Source of the DNA: Kribbella flavida DSM 17836
GTDB lineage: Bacteria > Actinomycetota > Actinomycetes > Propionibacteriales > Kribbellaceae
Assembly (NCBI RefSeq): GCF_000024345.1
Contig: NC_013729.1
Location: 6,448,001 to 6,512,000, forward strand
DNA: 64,000 nucleotides
Direction: 5' to 3'
Part shown: positions 1-10,713 of the stretch, in pieces
Numbering within the stretch: the stretch's first letter is position 1
How the letters are laid out: each line of letters opens with the position of its first letter
Notes under the pieces: generated by a model
Database searches by the model: none
Told to the model about the DNA's origin: nothing
Seen by the model: only the letters and a program-made list of their open reading frames with translations
Translations under genes and position numbers: made by a program

Positions 1-20
1 GGGGCAGGAGAGGGCTGGGG

Positions 21-1784
21 ATGGGTAGCGAGAACTTCCGGGTGGATCTGCAGGGTGTGGTCGACCTGTTGAGTCATCACCTGTACAGCAGTCCGCGGGT
101 GTACCTGCGGGAGTTGCTGCAGAACGCGGTGGACGCGATCACGGCGCGGCGGGCGGGTAGTCCGGAGGCGCCGGGGCTGGTCGCGCTCGCCGTCGACGAC
201 CAGCGGCTGAGCATCAGCGACACCGGGATCGGGCTGTGGCCGGACGAGGTGCGCGAGCTGCTGGCCACGATCGGGCGCAGCTCGAAGCGGGACGAGATCG
301 GGTTCGCCCGGACGGAGTTCCTCGGCCAGTTCGGGATCGGGCTGCTGTCGGCGTTCATGGTGGCCGACGAGATCGAGGTGGTGACCCGGCCGGCCGACGG
401 CCCGACCACCCGCTGGAACGGGACCGCCGACGGCCGCTACACGATCGCGGAGGCGCCCGACCGCGCCGAGACCGGTACGACGGTCACGCTGCGGGCCCGG
501 CGCGGCGCCGAGCAGTGGTTCAAGACCGCCACCGTGGTCGAGCTGGTCAAGCTGTTCGGCGCGTTGCTGCCGCTGGAGATCACGGTCAACGGCGAGCGGG
601 TCACCGACGGCGTCGCGCCGTGGGAGGGCGACGGCCGCGCCGACCTGGTCGGCTACGCGCAGGACCAGCTCGGTTTCACGCCGTTCGACGTGATCCCGCT
701 GAACAACCCGGCCGCCGGGCTGACCGGTGTCGCGTTCGTGCTGCCGTTCGCGGCCAACCCGGCCGAGCGCGCCACCCACCGCGTCTACCTGAAGCGGATG
801 CTGCTCGCCGAAGGGGTCGAGGGGCTGCTGCCCGACTGGGCGTTTTTCGTCCGTGCGGTGATCGACACCTCCGAGCTGCGCCCGACGGCCAGTCGCGAAG
901 CGCTGTTCGACGACGTCTTCCTCGAGGCGACCCGCGAGGCGCTCGGCGAACAGCTGCGCGGCTGGATGGTCCGGCTGGGCAGCACCGACCCGCAGAAGCT
1001 GGACCGGTTCCTCGGCATCCACCAACTCGGCGTGAAGGCGCTGGCGCTGCACGACGACGAGATGCTGCGGCTGGTGCACCGCTGGCTGAAGTTCGACACC
1101 AACCACGGCCGGATGACCGCCGCCGAGCTGCACGAGCTGCGCGGCACGATCCGGTACGTCGGGACGATCGAGGAGTTCCGCCAACTGGCCGCGGTCGCGT
1201 CGGCGCAGAACCTGACCATCGTCAACGGCGGCTACACCTACGACGCGGAGCTGCTCGCGCGACTGCCCGACGTCGTACCCGGCCTGACCACGCAGAGGTT
1301 CGATCCGACCGAGCTGAGCACCAGCTTCGACAGCCTGGACCCGCAGACCGAGCTGGAGCTGCGCCCGTTCGTCCGGCTGGCCCAGGAGGCGCTGGACCCG
1401 GTCGGCTGCGAGGTGGTCGTTCGCGCGTTCGACCCGGCGAGCCTGTCGGCCATCTACCTGGTCGACCGGTCCGCGCAGTTCGCCACCGAGCTGCGCGCCA
1501 CCAGGAGCCGTGCGGACGCGCTGTGGTCCGAAGTGCTCGGCGCACTGGACACCCACGACGACACCCGTCCGCAGCTGGTGCTCAACCACCGCAGCCCGCT
1601 CGTACGCCGGATGGCCGCGCTGAGCGATCCGGACCTCGCCCGGCTGGCGGTCGAAGGCCTGTACGGGCACGCGCTGATGCTCGGCTACCACCCGATCGGC
1701 CCGGCGGATTCCGCACTGGTGAACAGGTCGTTCCTCGGTCTGCTGGACCAGGCCGTTCCTACTCCGGAGGACCCGACGCGATGA
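21..1784 (+). CDS. HSP90-family GHKL ATPase (HtpG-like)
   Basis: 587-residue HtpG-like protein, expected to be a cytosolic ATP-driven chaperone. The GHKL fold is clear: N-box ELLQNAVDA at residues 31-39 (the Asn binds Mg), DTGIG at 67-71 and the glycine lid GQFGIG at 102-107. It is somewhat shorter than canonical HtpG, and the middle and C-terminal parts are divergent, so it belongs to the actinobacterial 'HSP90 family protein' group rather than being an HtpG orthologue. The C-terminus has no MEEVD-like tail. The ATG at 21 follows an AGGAG-like site. Its stop overlaps the next gene's start (ATGA), so it is translationally coupled to a TPR protein, an arrangement resembling eukaryotic Hsp90 with TPR co-chaperones. 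The client is unknown. Confidence 0.9.
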   Translation: MGSENFRVDLQGVVDLLSHHLYSSPRVYLRELLQNAVDAITARRAGSPEAPGLVALAVDDQRLSISDTGIGLWPDEVRELLATIGRSSKRDEIGFARTEFLGQFGIGLLSAFMVADEIEVVTRPADGPTTRWNGTADGRYTIAEAPDRAETGTTVTLRARRGAEQWFKTATVVELVKLFGALLPLEITVNGERVTDGVAPWEGDGRADLVGYAQDQLGFTPFDVIPLNNPAAGLTGVAFVLPFAANPAERATHRVYLKRMLLAEGVEGLLPDWAFFVRAVIDTSELRPTASREALFDDVFLEATREALGEQLRGWMVRLGSTDPQKLDRFLGIHQLGVKALALHDDEMLRLVHRWLKFDTNHGRMTAAELHELRGTIRYVGTIEEFRQLAAVASAQNLTIVNGGYTYDAELLARLPDVVPGLTTQRFDPTELSTSFDSLDPQTELELRPFVRLAQEALDPVGCEVVVRAFDPASLSAIYLVDRSAQFATELRATRSRADALWSEVLGALDTHDDTRPQLVLNHRSPLVRRMAALSDPDLARLAVEGLYGHALMLGYHPIGPADSALVNRSFLGLLDQAVPTPEDPTR

Positions 1785-4432
1785 CAGACGACCTGGTCGA
1801 GCGACTGAGCCGAGCCCAGAGCACGCCGTACGGCAAGGCGCGGTCGGCGCTGCTGGAGGACGTGGTGCGGCGGGCCGACGCCGCCGGGGACCAGGAGCTC
1901 GCGTTCTTCGCCCGGCTCGCGCTCGTCACGGCGTACGTGATGGGTGGGGAGCCGCGCAAGTCGCTGGTGCCGTTCGCCCGGTGCGTGGCGGACTGGGACG
2001 CCGACCCGGCGAAGTACCAGCAGCACTCGCACACGTTCTTCTGGTGCTTCAAGTACGCGCCGAGCACGTTGACCAAGTTCCCCGAGGTGCCGCTGGACCA
2101 GACGTACGGCGTGCTGGACGACATGGAGCGGCGGTGGCGCGTCGGCGGGTACAGCCTGCACGCCGTGCACCAGCACCGCTGGCTGGTGGCCGCGCACGTC
2201 GGCGACACCGACGCGGCGGCCGAGCACTTCCGGCTCTGGTCGACCTCACCGCGCGACGAGCTGTCGGACTGCATCGGCTGCGACCCGACCCAGAAGGTGC
2301 AGCACCTGACAGCGACCGGCCGGACGGCCGAGGCGGTGGCGCAGGCGGTCGGCGTACTGGACGGGCAGCTGACCTGCAACGAGCAGCCGCAGCAGATGCT
2401 GACCGCGCTGCTTCCGGCGTACGTTGCCGAGGGCATGTACGCCGAGGCGGTGGACGCGCATCGGCGGGCCTACCGGATTCTGCGCAACCAGCCGGGCGAG
2501 CTGAGCGCGTACGCCGACCACATCCGCTTCTGCGCCCGGACCGGCAACCTCCCCCGCGCTGTCGAGCTGGTCGAGCGCCACCTGCCGGAGCTGGACGAGT
2601 CCCCCAGCCCCCTGGCCACGATGGAGTTCACTGTCGCCGCGTCGTACGCGCTGAGCCGGGTGGATCTGCTCGTCCGCCGGCCCCAGTCGTCCGAGGACGT
2701 CCGGTCCGGCCAGCTCGCGGAGGAGTTGGCGCAGCAGGCACTGGAGCTGGCTGAGCAGTTCGACCGGCGCAACGGGACGACGCACCAGAGCGACGAGGTC
2801 CGGAAAGCCCTCGCTGCCGAGCCGTGGGTCGAGTATCTGCCGCTGTCGGAGACCGCGCGCCGGGCGCACGCGCGGGCGCAGGTGCAGCCGCAGCCGGCGC
2901 CGGTGATGCCGCTGCCGGAAGGCTCCGGACGGGCTTGGCTGGACCGTGCGGAAGAGGCCTGGCAGACGGACCGGCGTACGGAGGCCATCGCCGCGTGGCA
3001 GGCATTCGAGCAGGAGGTGCCGGAGAGCGACCGTACGCCGTTCGACCGGGCCAGGCTGCTCGACGGGCGCGGACTGGCTGCCATGGAAGACCCTGAGGTC
3101 GCGCTGGAGTCCTGGCGCGAGGCTCTGACGCTCTACGCCGAGCTGGGCGAAGAGATCCGCGTACTGCGCGACCGCGGGCGGATCGGGCGGGTCCTGTGCG
3201 AGCAGGGGCATCTGGAGGAAGGCCTCGCGACCGGTGAGGAACCGCTGCGCCGCCTGATCCAGGAGGACGAGCCTCGGCGTCGCGGCGGGTGGCAGTACTC
3301 GCTGGCGACCATACTGGCCCAGGCCGGCCGGGCTGAGGAGTCGCTGAAGGAGCTGACGGAGCTGCGGAGCCGGCCGGACACGGATCGGGATCTTCAGTCC
3401 GGCGCCGGCATCCTCCAGTGCAACCTGCTGCTGAGCTTGGAGCGGCTGGAGGAAGCGGAGGAGGCGGCGACGGCTGGTACGGCGACGGCCGAGCTGTTGC
3501 CACGCTCGTTCGCGTATCGCCAGCGGGGCTGGATCCGGCTGGCGCTGCAGCGTCCCGCCGAGGCCGTGGGTGACCTGGAGGAGGCCATCGCGCTCGCCGT
3601 CGGGACGCCGGATGCCGAGGTGCACATCGCCATGTGCCGGCTGGAGCTGGCCAAGGCGTACCTGTTCACCGGCCGCGCGCTGGAGGCGGCCGAGACGGCT
3701 GAAGAGGCCTTGCCTGTACTGCGGGACCCCGAGCTGGCGAACCTGCTGGTCGAGACGCGCGGCGTGCTCACCGATGCCTACCGGGCGCTGGGTGAGCTGG
3801 AGTCGGCGCTGGCCCAGGTTCGCGCGCTGCTGACCGAAGCACCCGACGACGAGAACCCGCACTGGCTCGGCCTGACCAAGCGCGACGAGGGCACCCTGCT
3901 CGAACGCCTCGACCGGGACAAGGAGGCGATCGACGTCTTCCTGGCTGCCGCTGAGTACTTCGAGACCGCCGAGCAGCCGCTGGAGTACGTGTCAGCGCTC
4001 CGCCTGGCCGGTCAGTCCGCCCGGTACGCCGGGGAGTTCGGGCTCATCCCCGGTCTGCTCGACCGAGCCCGCGCGGTGCTCGACGCACTGCCGTCGGCCG
4101 ACGAGGCGGTGATCTTCCAGAGCGCCGGCCTGCACTGGGACCGGGCCATGCTGGCGTTGCAGCAGGGTGAGATCGAGAGCGCCGTCGCCGAGACCACCCA
4201 GGCCGCCGAGTACTACGAACGCGGCGGCTTCGAGGACCAACTGCTCAACGCGCGGCTCCTGCTCGCCGAGCACAGCACCACCGACGAGACCGCCCTCGCC
4301 GCGATCTTCGCCTCCCTGCCCACCGGCCATCCGCAGTACCACCGCACCGGCTACCTGCTCGCCGATCGCCTGCGCATCCTCAACCGCCCACAGGAAGCCG
4401 AAGCGCTGGAAGCCCGCCTGGCTGCCTCCTGA
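1781..4432 (+). CDS. Large tetratricopeptide-repeat protein
   Basis: About 883 residues, nearly all helical and TPR-like: many helix pairs with the A/L/Y/G/A spacing, such as the segments around residues 390-470 and 600-780. No enzymatic motif, signal peptide or membrane segment is visible, so it is probably a soluble scaffold. The same frame is open far upstream inside the HSP90 gene, but the ATG at 1781 overlaps the HSP90 stop as ATGA and is the sensible start. The tight coupling suggests it is a co-chaperone or adaptor for the HSP90-like ATPase; that role is inference. The function of either partner is not established. Confidence 0.85.
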   Translation: MTDDLVERLSRAQSTPYGKARSALLEDVVRRADAAGDQELAFFARLALVTAYVMGGEPRKSLVPFARCVADWDADPAKYQQHSHTFFWCFKYAPSTLTKFPEVPLDQTYGVLDDMERRWRVGGYSLHAVHQHRWLVAAHVGDTDAAAEHFRLWSTSPRDELSDCIGCDPTQKVQHLTATGRTAEAVAQAVGVLDGQLTCNEQPQQMLTALLPAYVAEGMYAEAVDAHRRAYRILRNQPGELSAYADHIRFCARTGNLPRAVELVERHLPELDESPSPLATMEFTVAASYALSRVDLLVRRPQSSEDVRSGQLAEELAQQALELAEQFDRRNGTTHQSDEVRKALAAEPWVEYLPLSETARRAHARAQVQPQPAPVMPLPEGSGRAWLDRAEEAWQTDRRTEAIAAWQAFEQEVPESDRTPFDRARLLDGRGLAAMEDPEVALESWREALTLYAELGEEIRVLRDRGRIGRVLCEQGHLEEGLATGEEPLRRLIQEDEPRRRGGWQYSLATILAQAGRAEESLKELTELRSRPDTDRDLQSGAGILQCNLLLSLERLEEAEEAATAGTATAELLPRSFAYRQRGWIRLALQRPAEAVGDLEEAIALAVGTPDAEVHIAMCRLELAKAYLFTGRALEAAETAEEALPVLRDPELANLLVETRGVLTDAYRALGELESALAQVRALLTEAPDDENPHWLGLTKRDEGTLLERLDRDKEAIDVFLAAAEYFETAEQPLEYVSALRLAGQSARYAGEFGLIPGLLDRARAVLDALPSADEAVIFQSAGLHWDRAMLALQQGEIESAVAETTQAAEYYERGGFEDQLLNARLLLAEHSTTDETALAAIFASLPTGHPQYHRTGYLLADRLRILNRPQEAEALEARLAAS

Positions 4433-4509
4433 GCTGCAACAAACTGCAACTGGCTGACTGCGCACGCGACACTCCGGGTATACGAGCACCAAAGACCTGG
4501 AGGAGCCGA

Positions 4510-4884
4510 GTGAACCGCCAACGCTGGACCGTGCTTGCCGTCGTCTGCATCGCCCTCTGCCTGTCCGGCGGAGTACTGCTGCTGATCGACGGCAACCGAC
4601 TCTCCGGCGCCAGCGCCCTGCTCAACGCAGGCATGGGCGTACTGCTCGTCCGTCACTTCCGAAGTCCCGGCTGGACTCCGCCGCAGTCGATCCCGCGCTG
4701 GCGGATGGTCTACCTCTGGGTCGTCCTCCTGATCATCTGCGGCATGTTCACCACCGCCGCGCTCCGAAGCTCTAACGGCCCCGGCCGGTGGATAGCCGTC
4801 GGCCTGATCACCTTCTGTCTGGCCGTCGGCACGACCTTCACGGTCGCGGCCAAGCGGCTCGCGAGCCGGCAGGACCACCGATGA
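4510..4884 (+). CDS. Small four-helix membrane protein
   Basis: 124 residues, GTG start preceded by a good GGAGGAG site. Four hydrophobic stretches are visible (about residues 5-25, 32-45, 60-79 and 96-114), with a short basic tail ending in RQDHR. No recognised family. It begins 77 bases after the TPR gene and may be in the same transcript. Its stop overlaps an ATG as ATGA, and that second reading frame is broken (see 4881-5120). Confidence 0.7.
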   Translation: MNRQRWTVLAVVCIALCLSGGVLLLIDGNRLSGASALLNAGMGVLLVRHFRSPGWTPPQSIPRWRMVYLWVVLLIICGMFTTAALRSSNGPGRWIAVGLITFCLAVGTTFTVAAKRLASRQDHR

Positions 4885-5120
4885 CGCCGGCCGACGGACC
4901 AGCTTGAGCTGGAGCGCAGAAGCCTGCGCCGAAGTGGTGGGCCAGTGCGATCCTCATCGGCGGGATGGGGGTGATGGCGCTGTTCAGCGACGTCCTGGGC
5001 ACCGCGATCGCGTGGACCTACGCAGCGGCCGGCTTCGCGTACCTGGGCCTGTGGGTTCGCGGGCGGTGTCCGCGATTGGGCGAGCTGTGTCGCCGTCGGG
5101 AACGCGGCGCCGTCGAATAA
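4881..5120 (+). pseudogene. Small membrane protein gene with in-frame TGA
   Basis: The ATG at 4881 overlaps the previous stop as ATGA, the usual layout of a coupled downstream gene. The frame runs for eight codons, meets TGA at 4905-4907, then stays open to TAA at 5118. The part after the stop reads like a real small membrane protein: a hydrophobic run beginning WWASAILIGG, a second one around AIAWTYAAAGFAYLGLW, then a basic tail. No ATG, GTG or TTG lies between the TGA and the first hydrophobic helix. The simplest reading is a recent nonsense mutation or sequence error. A shortened protein from the internal ATGs near 4965-4974 is possible but would lose the first helix. Confidence 0.5.
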
Positions 5121-5163
5121 CCAGCGGCGGAGCGGGGCCGGCCGCGGTTAGCGTGTGCCGGTG

Positions 5164-5718
5164 ATGACGGATGGCGGGTCGGTGGGGACCCAGGTGATCG
5201 TGCTCAACGGTGGGTCGAGCTCGGGCAAGACCGGGATCGTCCGGTGCTTGAAGGCGGTGCTGCCGCAGCCGTGGCTCGGGTTCGGGGTGGACGACCTGGT
5301 CGACGCGATGCCGCCCGCGCTGGTGGACGGCGGCTCGGGCATCGGGTTCGGGGAGCAGGGCGAGGTGGTGGTCGGCGAGCAGTGGCGCGCGCTGGAGGCC
5401 GCCTGGCTGACCGGGATCGCCGCGATGGTTCGCGCCGGCGCACGCGTCATCCTCGACGACGTCTTCCTCGGCGGCGCGGCCTCCCAGGAACGCGTCCGCA
5501 TCCAACTGGAGGGACTCGAGGTCCTCTGGGTGGGCGTGCGCTGTGCCCCCGACATCGCTGCCGGCCGCGAGATCGCCCGCGGCGACCGTACCCGCGGCAT
5601 GGCCGCCTCGCAGGCGACGATCGTTCACGAAGGCGTGGTGTACGACGTCGAGGTCGACACCGGCACCACCGAGTCCCTCGACTGCGCCCACGCCATCGCC
5701 GCGCACGTCGTCACCTAG
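5164..5718 (+). CDS. Chloramphenicol phosphotransferase-like (CPT) protein
   Basis: 184 residues from the ATG (a GTG three codons upstream is possible). It resembles Streptomyces venezuelae chloramphenicol 3-O-phosphotransferase along its whole length. The P-loop NGGSSSGKTG is at residues 15-24. The segment FGVDDLVDAMP contains the Asp that acts as catalytic base in CPT. DDVFLGGAASQER and the ending VDTGTTESLDCAHAIAAHVV are typical of the family. CPT inactivates chloramphenicol by phosphorylating its primary hydroxyl. The gene stands alone between a membrane-protein remnant and convergent guaA, with no chloramphenicol biosynthesis genes nearby. The substrate is inferred; other small hydroxylated molecules are possible. 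Confidence 0.85.
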   Translation: MTDGGSVGTQVIVLNGGSSSGKTGIVRCLKAVLPQPWLGFGVDDLVDAMPPALVDGGSGIGFGEQGEVVVGEQWRALEAAWLTGIAAMVRAGARVILDDVFLGGAASQERVRIQLEGLEVLWVGVRCAPDIAAGREIARGDRTRGMAASQATIVHEGVVYDVEVDTGTTESLDCAHAIAAHVVT

Positions 5719-5792
5719 CCGGCAAGGCCAGCCCGGTACGACGAACCTCAGCGCGGGCAGAGCCGGTCAAGCAGCGACCAGGCCCCTCCCGG

Positions 5793-7351
<1,559 letters not shown>

Positions 7352-7388
7352 CCGCAAAGCGTATCGGTGCAGGTCAGCGAGGCTGTAA

Positions 7389-7469
7389 TCAGTGCAGGTC
7401 GTCCGACTCGGCGACGACCCACATGTCCAGCTCCTGGTCGTAGCGAGCCGGGCATGGGCCGACATTCAC
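7389..7469 (-). CDS. 26-codon ORF coupled to bioD
   Basis: Tiny frame whose GTG overlaps the bioD TGA exactly as GTGA, the same coupling used throughout this operon. The predicted peptide starts VNVGPCPARY and ends AESDDLH: acidic, one Cys, two Trp/Tyr-type aromatics. It lies between bioD and guaA, where the longer guaA-frame extension looks non-coding. I do not recognise it. A chance start-stop overlap is quite possible at this length. Confidence 0.35.
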   Translation of the reverse strand: MNVGPCPARYDQELDMWVVAESDDLH

Positions 7470-8146
7470 TGGGCCAGGTTGGGCACGGTGAACCAGGTTG
7501 GAGCAGCCGCGCGGAACGACTCGCGGTCCAGCTGACCGGCACCGGCCGGCACCCGGCCGACCAGCGGTACGCCAGTGGTGGCCGGGAGGTCTTCAGCGTT
7601 GCACCGCTCGGCCAGATCCGGTTCGACAGGCCAGGAGCCGATTACCAGGCCGGTGATCGGCAGGCCGCGTACGCGCAACGCCTCGACGGTCAGGCCAGTG
7701 TGGTTCAGCGTGCCGAGCCCGGACCGGGTGACCACGACGAACGAGCACGGCGTGCTCAGCCGGGCGGCGAGATCCGCCAAGTCGTGCCCGTCCTCGTCCA
7801 GGCCGACCAGCAGGCCACCGGCGCCCTCGACGATCACCAGGTCACGCTCGGCCGCCAGGTCGTCGAGCGCCTTCGCATGGGTGTCGACAGACGGCAGCGG
7901 GACGCCTTGGCGGCGACCGGCTGTGGTGGGAGCCAGCGGGTCGAGCAGCCGGATTCCTTCATGCAGATCAGTCAGCCCGGTCAGCCGCTCGACATCCTGC
8001 AGATCGCCCGCCTCGTCCGCGGTGACGCCCGTCTGAGCGGGCTTCACGACCGCGACGGCGCCTGCTGCAGCTGCTGCCAGCGCAGCGGTGACCACAGTCT
8101 TCCCGACACCGGTGTCGGTCCCAGTCACGAACAGCACCCGGCTCAC
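7466..8146 (-). CDS. bioD: Dethiobiotin synthase
   Basis: 226 residues. ATP-dependent carboxylation of 7,8-diaminopelargonic acid to dethiobiotin, the penultimate step of biotin synthesis. The P-loop TDTGVGKTVV is at residues 10-19. VKPAQTG carries the conserved Lys, and VEGAGGLLV is the family's second nucleotide/substrate motif. The GTG start overlaps the bioF stop as GTGA and sits behind an AAGGAGG site inside bioF, so translation is coupled. It follows bioA and bioF in pathway order. Confidence 0.96.
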   Translation of the reverse strand: MSRVLFVTGTDTGVGKTVVTAALAAAAAGAVAVVKPAQTGVTADEAGDLQDVERLTGLTDLHEGIRLLDPLAPTTAGRRQGVPLPSVDTHAKALDDLAAERDLVIVEGAGGLLVGLDEDGHDLADLAARLSTPCSFVVVTRSGLGTLNHTGLTVEALRVRGLPITGLVIGSWPVEPDLAERCNAEDLPATTGVPLVGRVPAGAGQLDRESFRAAAPTWFTVPNLAQ

Positions 8147-9264
8147 GAGACCTCCTTGACGGCCGACACGATCACTGCACAGGCTCGCTCCAGCTCAGCA
8201 TCGCTGAGACCCGCATGCGCAGTGAGCCGGAGCCTGCTGACACCATCCGGCACCGACGGCGGCCGGAAGCTGCCGACGCGGACTCCGTTGGTCAGACACA
8301 GTTCTGCGGCCTGGACCGTCTCTCGTGGTCCGGGCATCGGCACCGAGACGACCGCACCGGCTGATGGCGGAACTCCACACGCGGCTGCCAGCTTGGCTGC
8401 CGCAGTGTGGATCGCCGCTGGGCGGTGTGGTTCTGCCTCGAGAACCTGCAGCGCCGCGAGGGCGGCAGCGCATGCGGCCGGGTTGAGGCCGGTGTCGAAG
8501 ATGAACGAACGAGCTCGGTTGACCAGATGCTCCCGCAGCACTCCTGGGCCCAGCACGACTCCGCCCTGGCTGGCCAGTGCCTTGGACAGCGTCATCGTCA
8601 CTACGACGTGCTCGACTCCGGCAAGTTCGGCAGCAGCGACTGAACCGCGCCCATCGCCGGTCACCCCCAGACCATGCGCCTCATCCACCACCAGCACAGC
8701 GCGGTTCTGCTGCGCGATGTCGGCCAGCGCGGTGAGTGGGGCGGCGTCGCCGAGGACGCTGTACACCGACTCGACCAGCACGAGCGCGTGCGGCTCACCG
8801 CGGTCGGCCAGCGCCTTGCCAACCGCCTCGACGTCGTTGTGCGGAACGATCTCGACGCGGGACCGGGCCAGGCGGCATGCGTCAACCAGTGAGGCGTGCA
8901 CATGCTCATCGGACACCAGCAGCGTCCCCGGACCGCCCAGCGCGGTGACGACACCCAGGTTGGCCAGATAGCCCGACGAGAAGACCAGTCCCGCCTCGTG
9001 CCCGGCGTACGCCGCCAGGGCGGTCTCCAGCTCGGCGTGCAGTTCCGTCGTACCGGTGACCAGCCGGGAGGCGGTCGCGCCGGAGCCCCAGGCGCGGACG
9101 GCGGCGACGGCGGCCTCGACAACCCGCGGATCCGACGCCAGGCCGAGGTAGTCGTTGCCGGCCAGGTCGATCAGGTCCTCACCGGCCGGGCGCGGGCGCA
9201 GCCGCCGAGTCAGGCCGCTCGACTCCAGCGCCGCCGCCCTCGGGGCCAGCCACTCGCTCAGCAT
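8143..9264 (-). CDS. bioF: 8-amino-7-oxononanoate synthase
   Basis: 373 residues, PLP-dependent alpha-oxoamine synthase that condenses pimeloyl thioester with L-alanine. Family markers: DLAGNDYLGLA near the N-terminus, VDEAHGLGVTGDGRG with the PLP-contacting Asp and His, and MTLSKALASQGG with the Schiff-base Lys near residue 230. The ATG shares one base with the bioA stop (TGATG), and the stop overlaps bioD as GTGA. Confidence 0.96.
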   Translation of the reverse strand: MLSEWLAPRAAALESSGLTRRLRPRPAGEDLIDLAGNDYLGLASDPRVVEAAVAAVRAWGSGATASRLVTGTTELHAELETALAAYAGHEAGLVFSSGYLANLGVVTALGGPGTLLVSDEHVHASLVDACRLARSRVEIVPHNDVEAVGKALADRGEPHALVLVESVYSVLGDAAPLTALADIAQQNRAVLVVDEAHGLGVTGDGRGSVAAAELAGVEHVVVTMTLSKALASQGGVVLGPGVLREHLVNRARSFIFDTGLNPAACAAALAALQVLEAEPHRPAAIHTAAAKLAAACGVPPSAGAVVSVPMPGPRETVQAAELCLTNGVRVGSFRPPSVPDGVSRLRLTAHAGLSDAELERACAVIVSAVKEVS

Positions 9265-10577
9265 CAGTTCCCCTCAGCAATCGCTTCGGTGATCGCTGAG
9301 CCGATCAGCGCGATCTCCTCGTCGGTGCAGACGTACGGCGGCATCGTGTAGACCAGGTCGCGGAACGGCCGGATCCACACCCCGCGACGCAGGGCGGCCT
9401 CCGTCAGCCGCGGCAGGTCCACCGGACCACCGAGCTGCACGACACCGACAGCACCGAGTACTCGAACGTCCTTCACCCCTGACAGGTCCGCAGCGGGAGC
9501 CAGCCCGGCGGTCAGGCCGGCAGAGATGCGCGAGACCTCGGCGGACCAGTCCTGGCCGAGCAGAAGCTCGACACTGGCCAGAGCGACCGCGCAGGCGAGC
9601 GGGTTGGCCATGAAGGTCGGCCCGTGCATCAGGGCGCCCCCGGGACCGTCCGACACCGTGCGCGCGACGTCCGTCGTACACAGGGTGGCTGCCAGCGACA
9701 GGTAGCCGCCGGTCAGCGCCTTGCCGACGCACAAGATGTCCGGGTCGACGCCCGCGTGCTCCGAGGCGAACAGCGTGCCGGTGCGGCCGAACCCCGTGGC
9801 GATCTCGTCCAGGATGAGCAGGAACCCGTACTCGTCGGCCAACTCACGCAGGAGTCGCAGGCAGGCCGGGCTGTACGGGTACATCCCGCCGGCGCCCTGC
9901 AGGATCGGCTCCACGACAATCGCGGCCACCTGGTCACGGTGCTCGGCTGCGACCGCCCGCAGCGCGTCCGCCCAGGCCAGGTACTCCGGATCGTCAGCGG
10001 GCCGGTCGAATCCGGCCGGAGGCTGCGGACCGAACACCTGCTCGGTCAGCGCGCCGGTGAACAACGAGTGCATGCCGTTGACCGGGTCGCACACGCTCAT
10101 CGGCGTGAAGGTGTCGCCGTGGTACCCGCCGCGGACGGTCAGCATCCTGGTCCGGCCGTGCCGCCCGCGCGCCACCTGGTACTGCAGGGCCAGCTTGATC
10201 GCCACCTCGACCGACACCGAGCCGGAGTCGCAGAAGAACACGTGCTGCAGGGGCGCGGGGGTGATCTCGACCAGTCGCTCCCCCAGAGCGACCGCCGGCT
10301 CATGCGTGAGCCCGCCGAACATGACGTGACTGAACTCGGCCACCTGGTCACGGACGGCACGGTCCAGCACCGGGTGCCGATAGCCGTGGATCGCGCACCA
10401 CCAGGACGCCATCGCGTCGATTGCCTCGACCGTTCCACCCTGGCCGTCGTCCAGCCGCAGCCGGACGCCGGACGCGCCACGGACCAGGCGAACACGTCCC
10501 GGCTCGCTCAGCGACGCGTACGGGTGCCAGAGCAACGCCGCATCCTGCCGCAGCACTTCACCGACTGACCGTGACAC
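9264..10577 (-). CDS. bioA: Adenosylmethionine-8-amino-7-oxononanoate aminotransferase
   Basis: 437 residues, class III PLP aminotransferase that uses S-adenosylmethionine as amino donor to make diaminopelargonic acid. Visible markers: LWHPYASLSE at the N-terminus, WWCAIHGYRHP, GGYHGDT, LILDEIATGFGRTG with the PLP Asp, and VGKALTGGYLSL with the Schiff-base Lys near residue 280. The GTG start has a GGAGG site a few bases upstream. It begins a bioA-bioF-bioD block, with 136 bases separating it from the zeta-like gene upstream on the same strand. Confidence 0.96.
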   Translation of the reverse strand: MSRSVGEVLRQDAALLWHPYASLSEPGRVRLVRGASGVRLRLDDGQGGTVEAIDAMASWWCAIHGYRHPVLDRAVRDQVAEFSHVMFGGLTHEPAVALGERLVEITPAPLQHVFFCDSGSVSVEVAIKLALQYQVARGRHGRTRMLTVRGGYHGDTFTPMSVCDPVNGMHSLFTGALTEQVFGPQPPAGFDRPADDPEYLAWADALRAVAAEHRDQVAAIVVEPILQGAGGMYPYSPACLRLLRELADEYGFLLILDEIATGFGRTGTLFASEHAGVDPDILCVGKALTGGYLSLAATLCTTDVARTVSDGPGGALMHGPTFMANPLACAVALASVELLLGQDWSAEVSRISAGLTAGLAPAADLSGVKDVRVLGAVGVVQLGGPVDLPRLTEAALRRGVWIRPFRDLVYTMPPYVCTDEEIALIGSAITEAIAEGN

Positions 10578-10713
10578 CTGTTCCGCCTCCGTCCAGGCCC
10601 ACGCTCTCGCAACAGCTCGACGGCGGCTGACGAGGAGGGCACGGACCGGTGCACCACGGTACTCACCGGCCCGCTACTACGACGCCAGGGGCCCACGACC
10701 TGGGAACGGAGGG

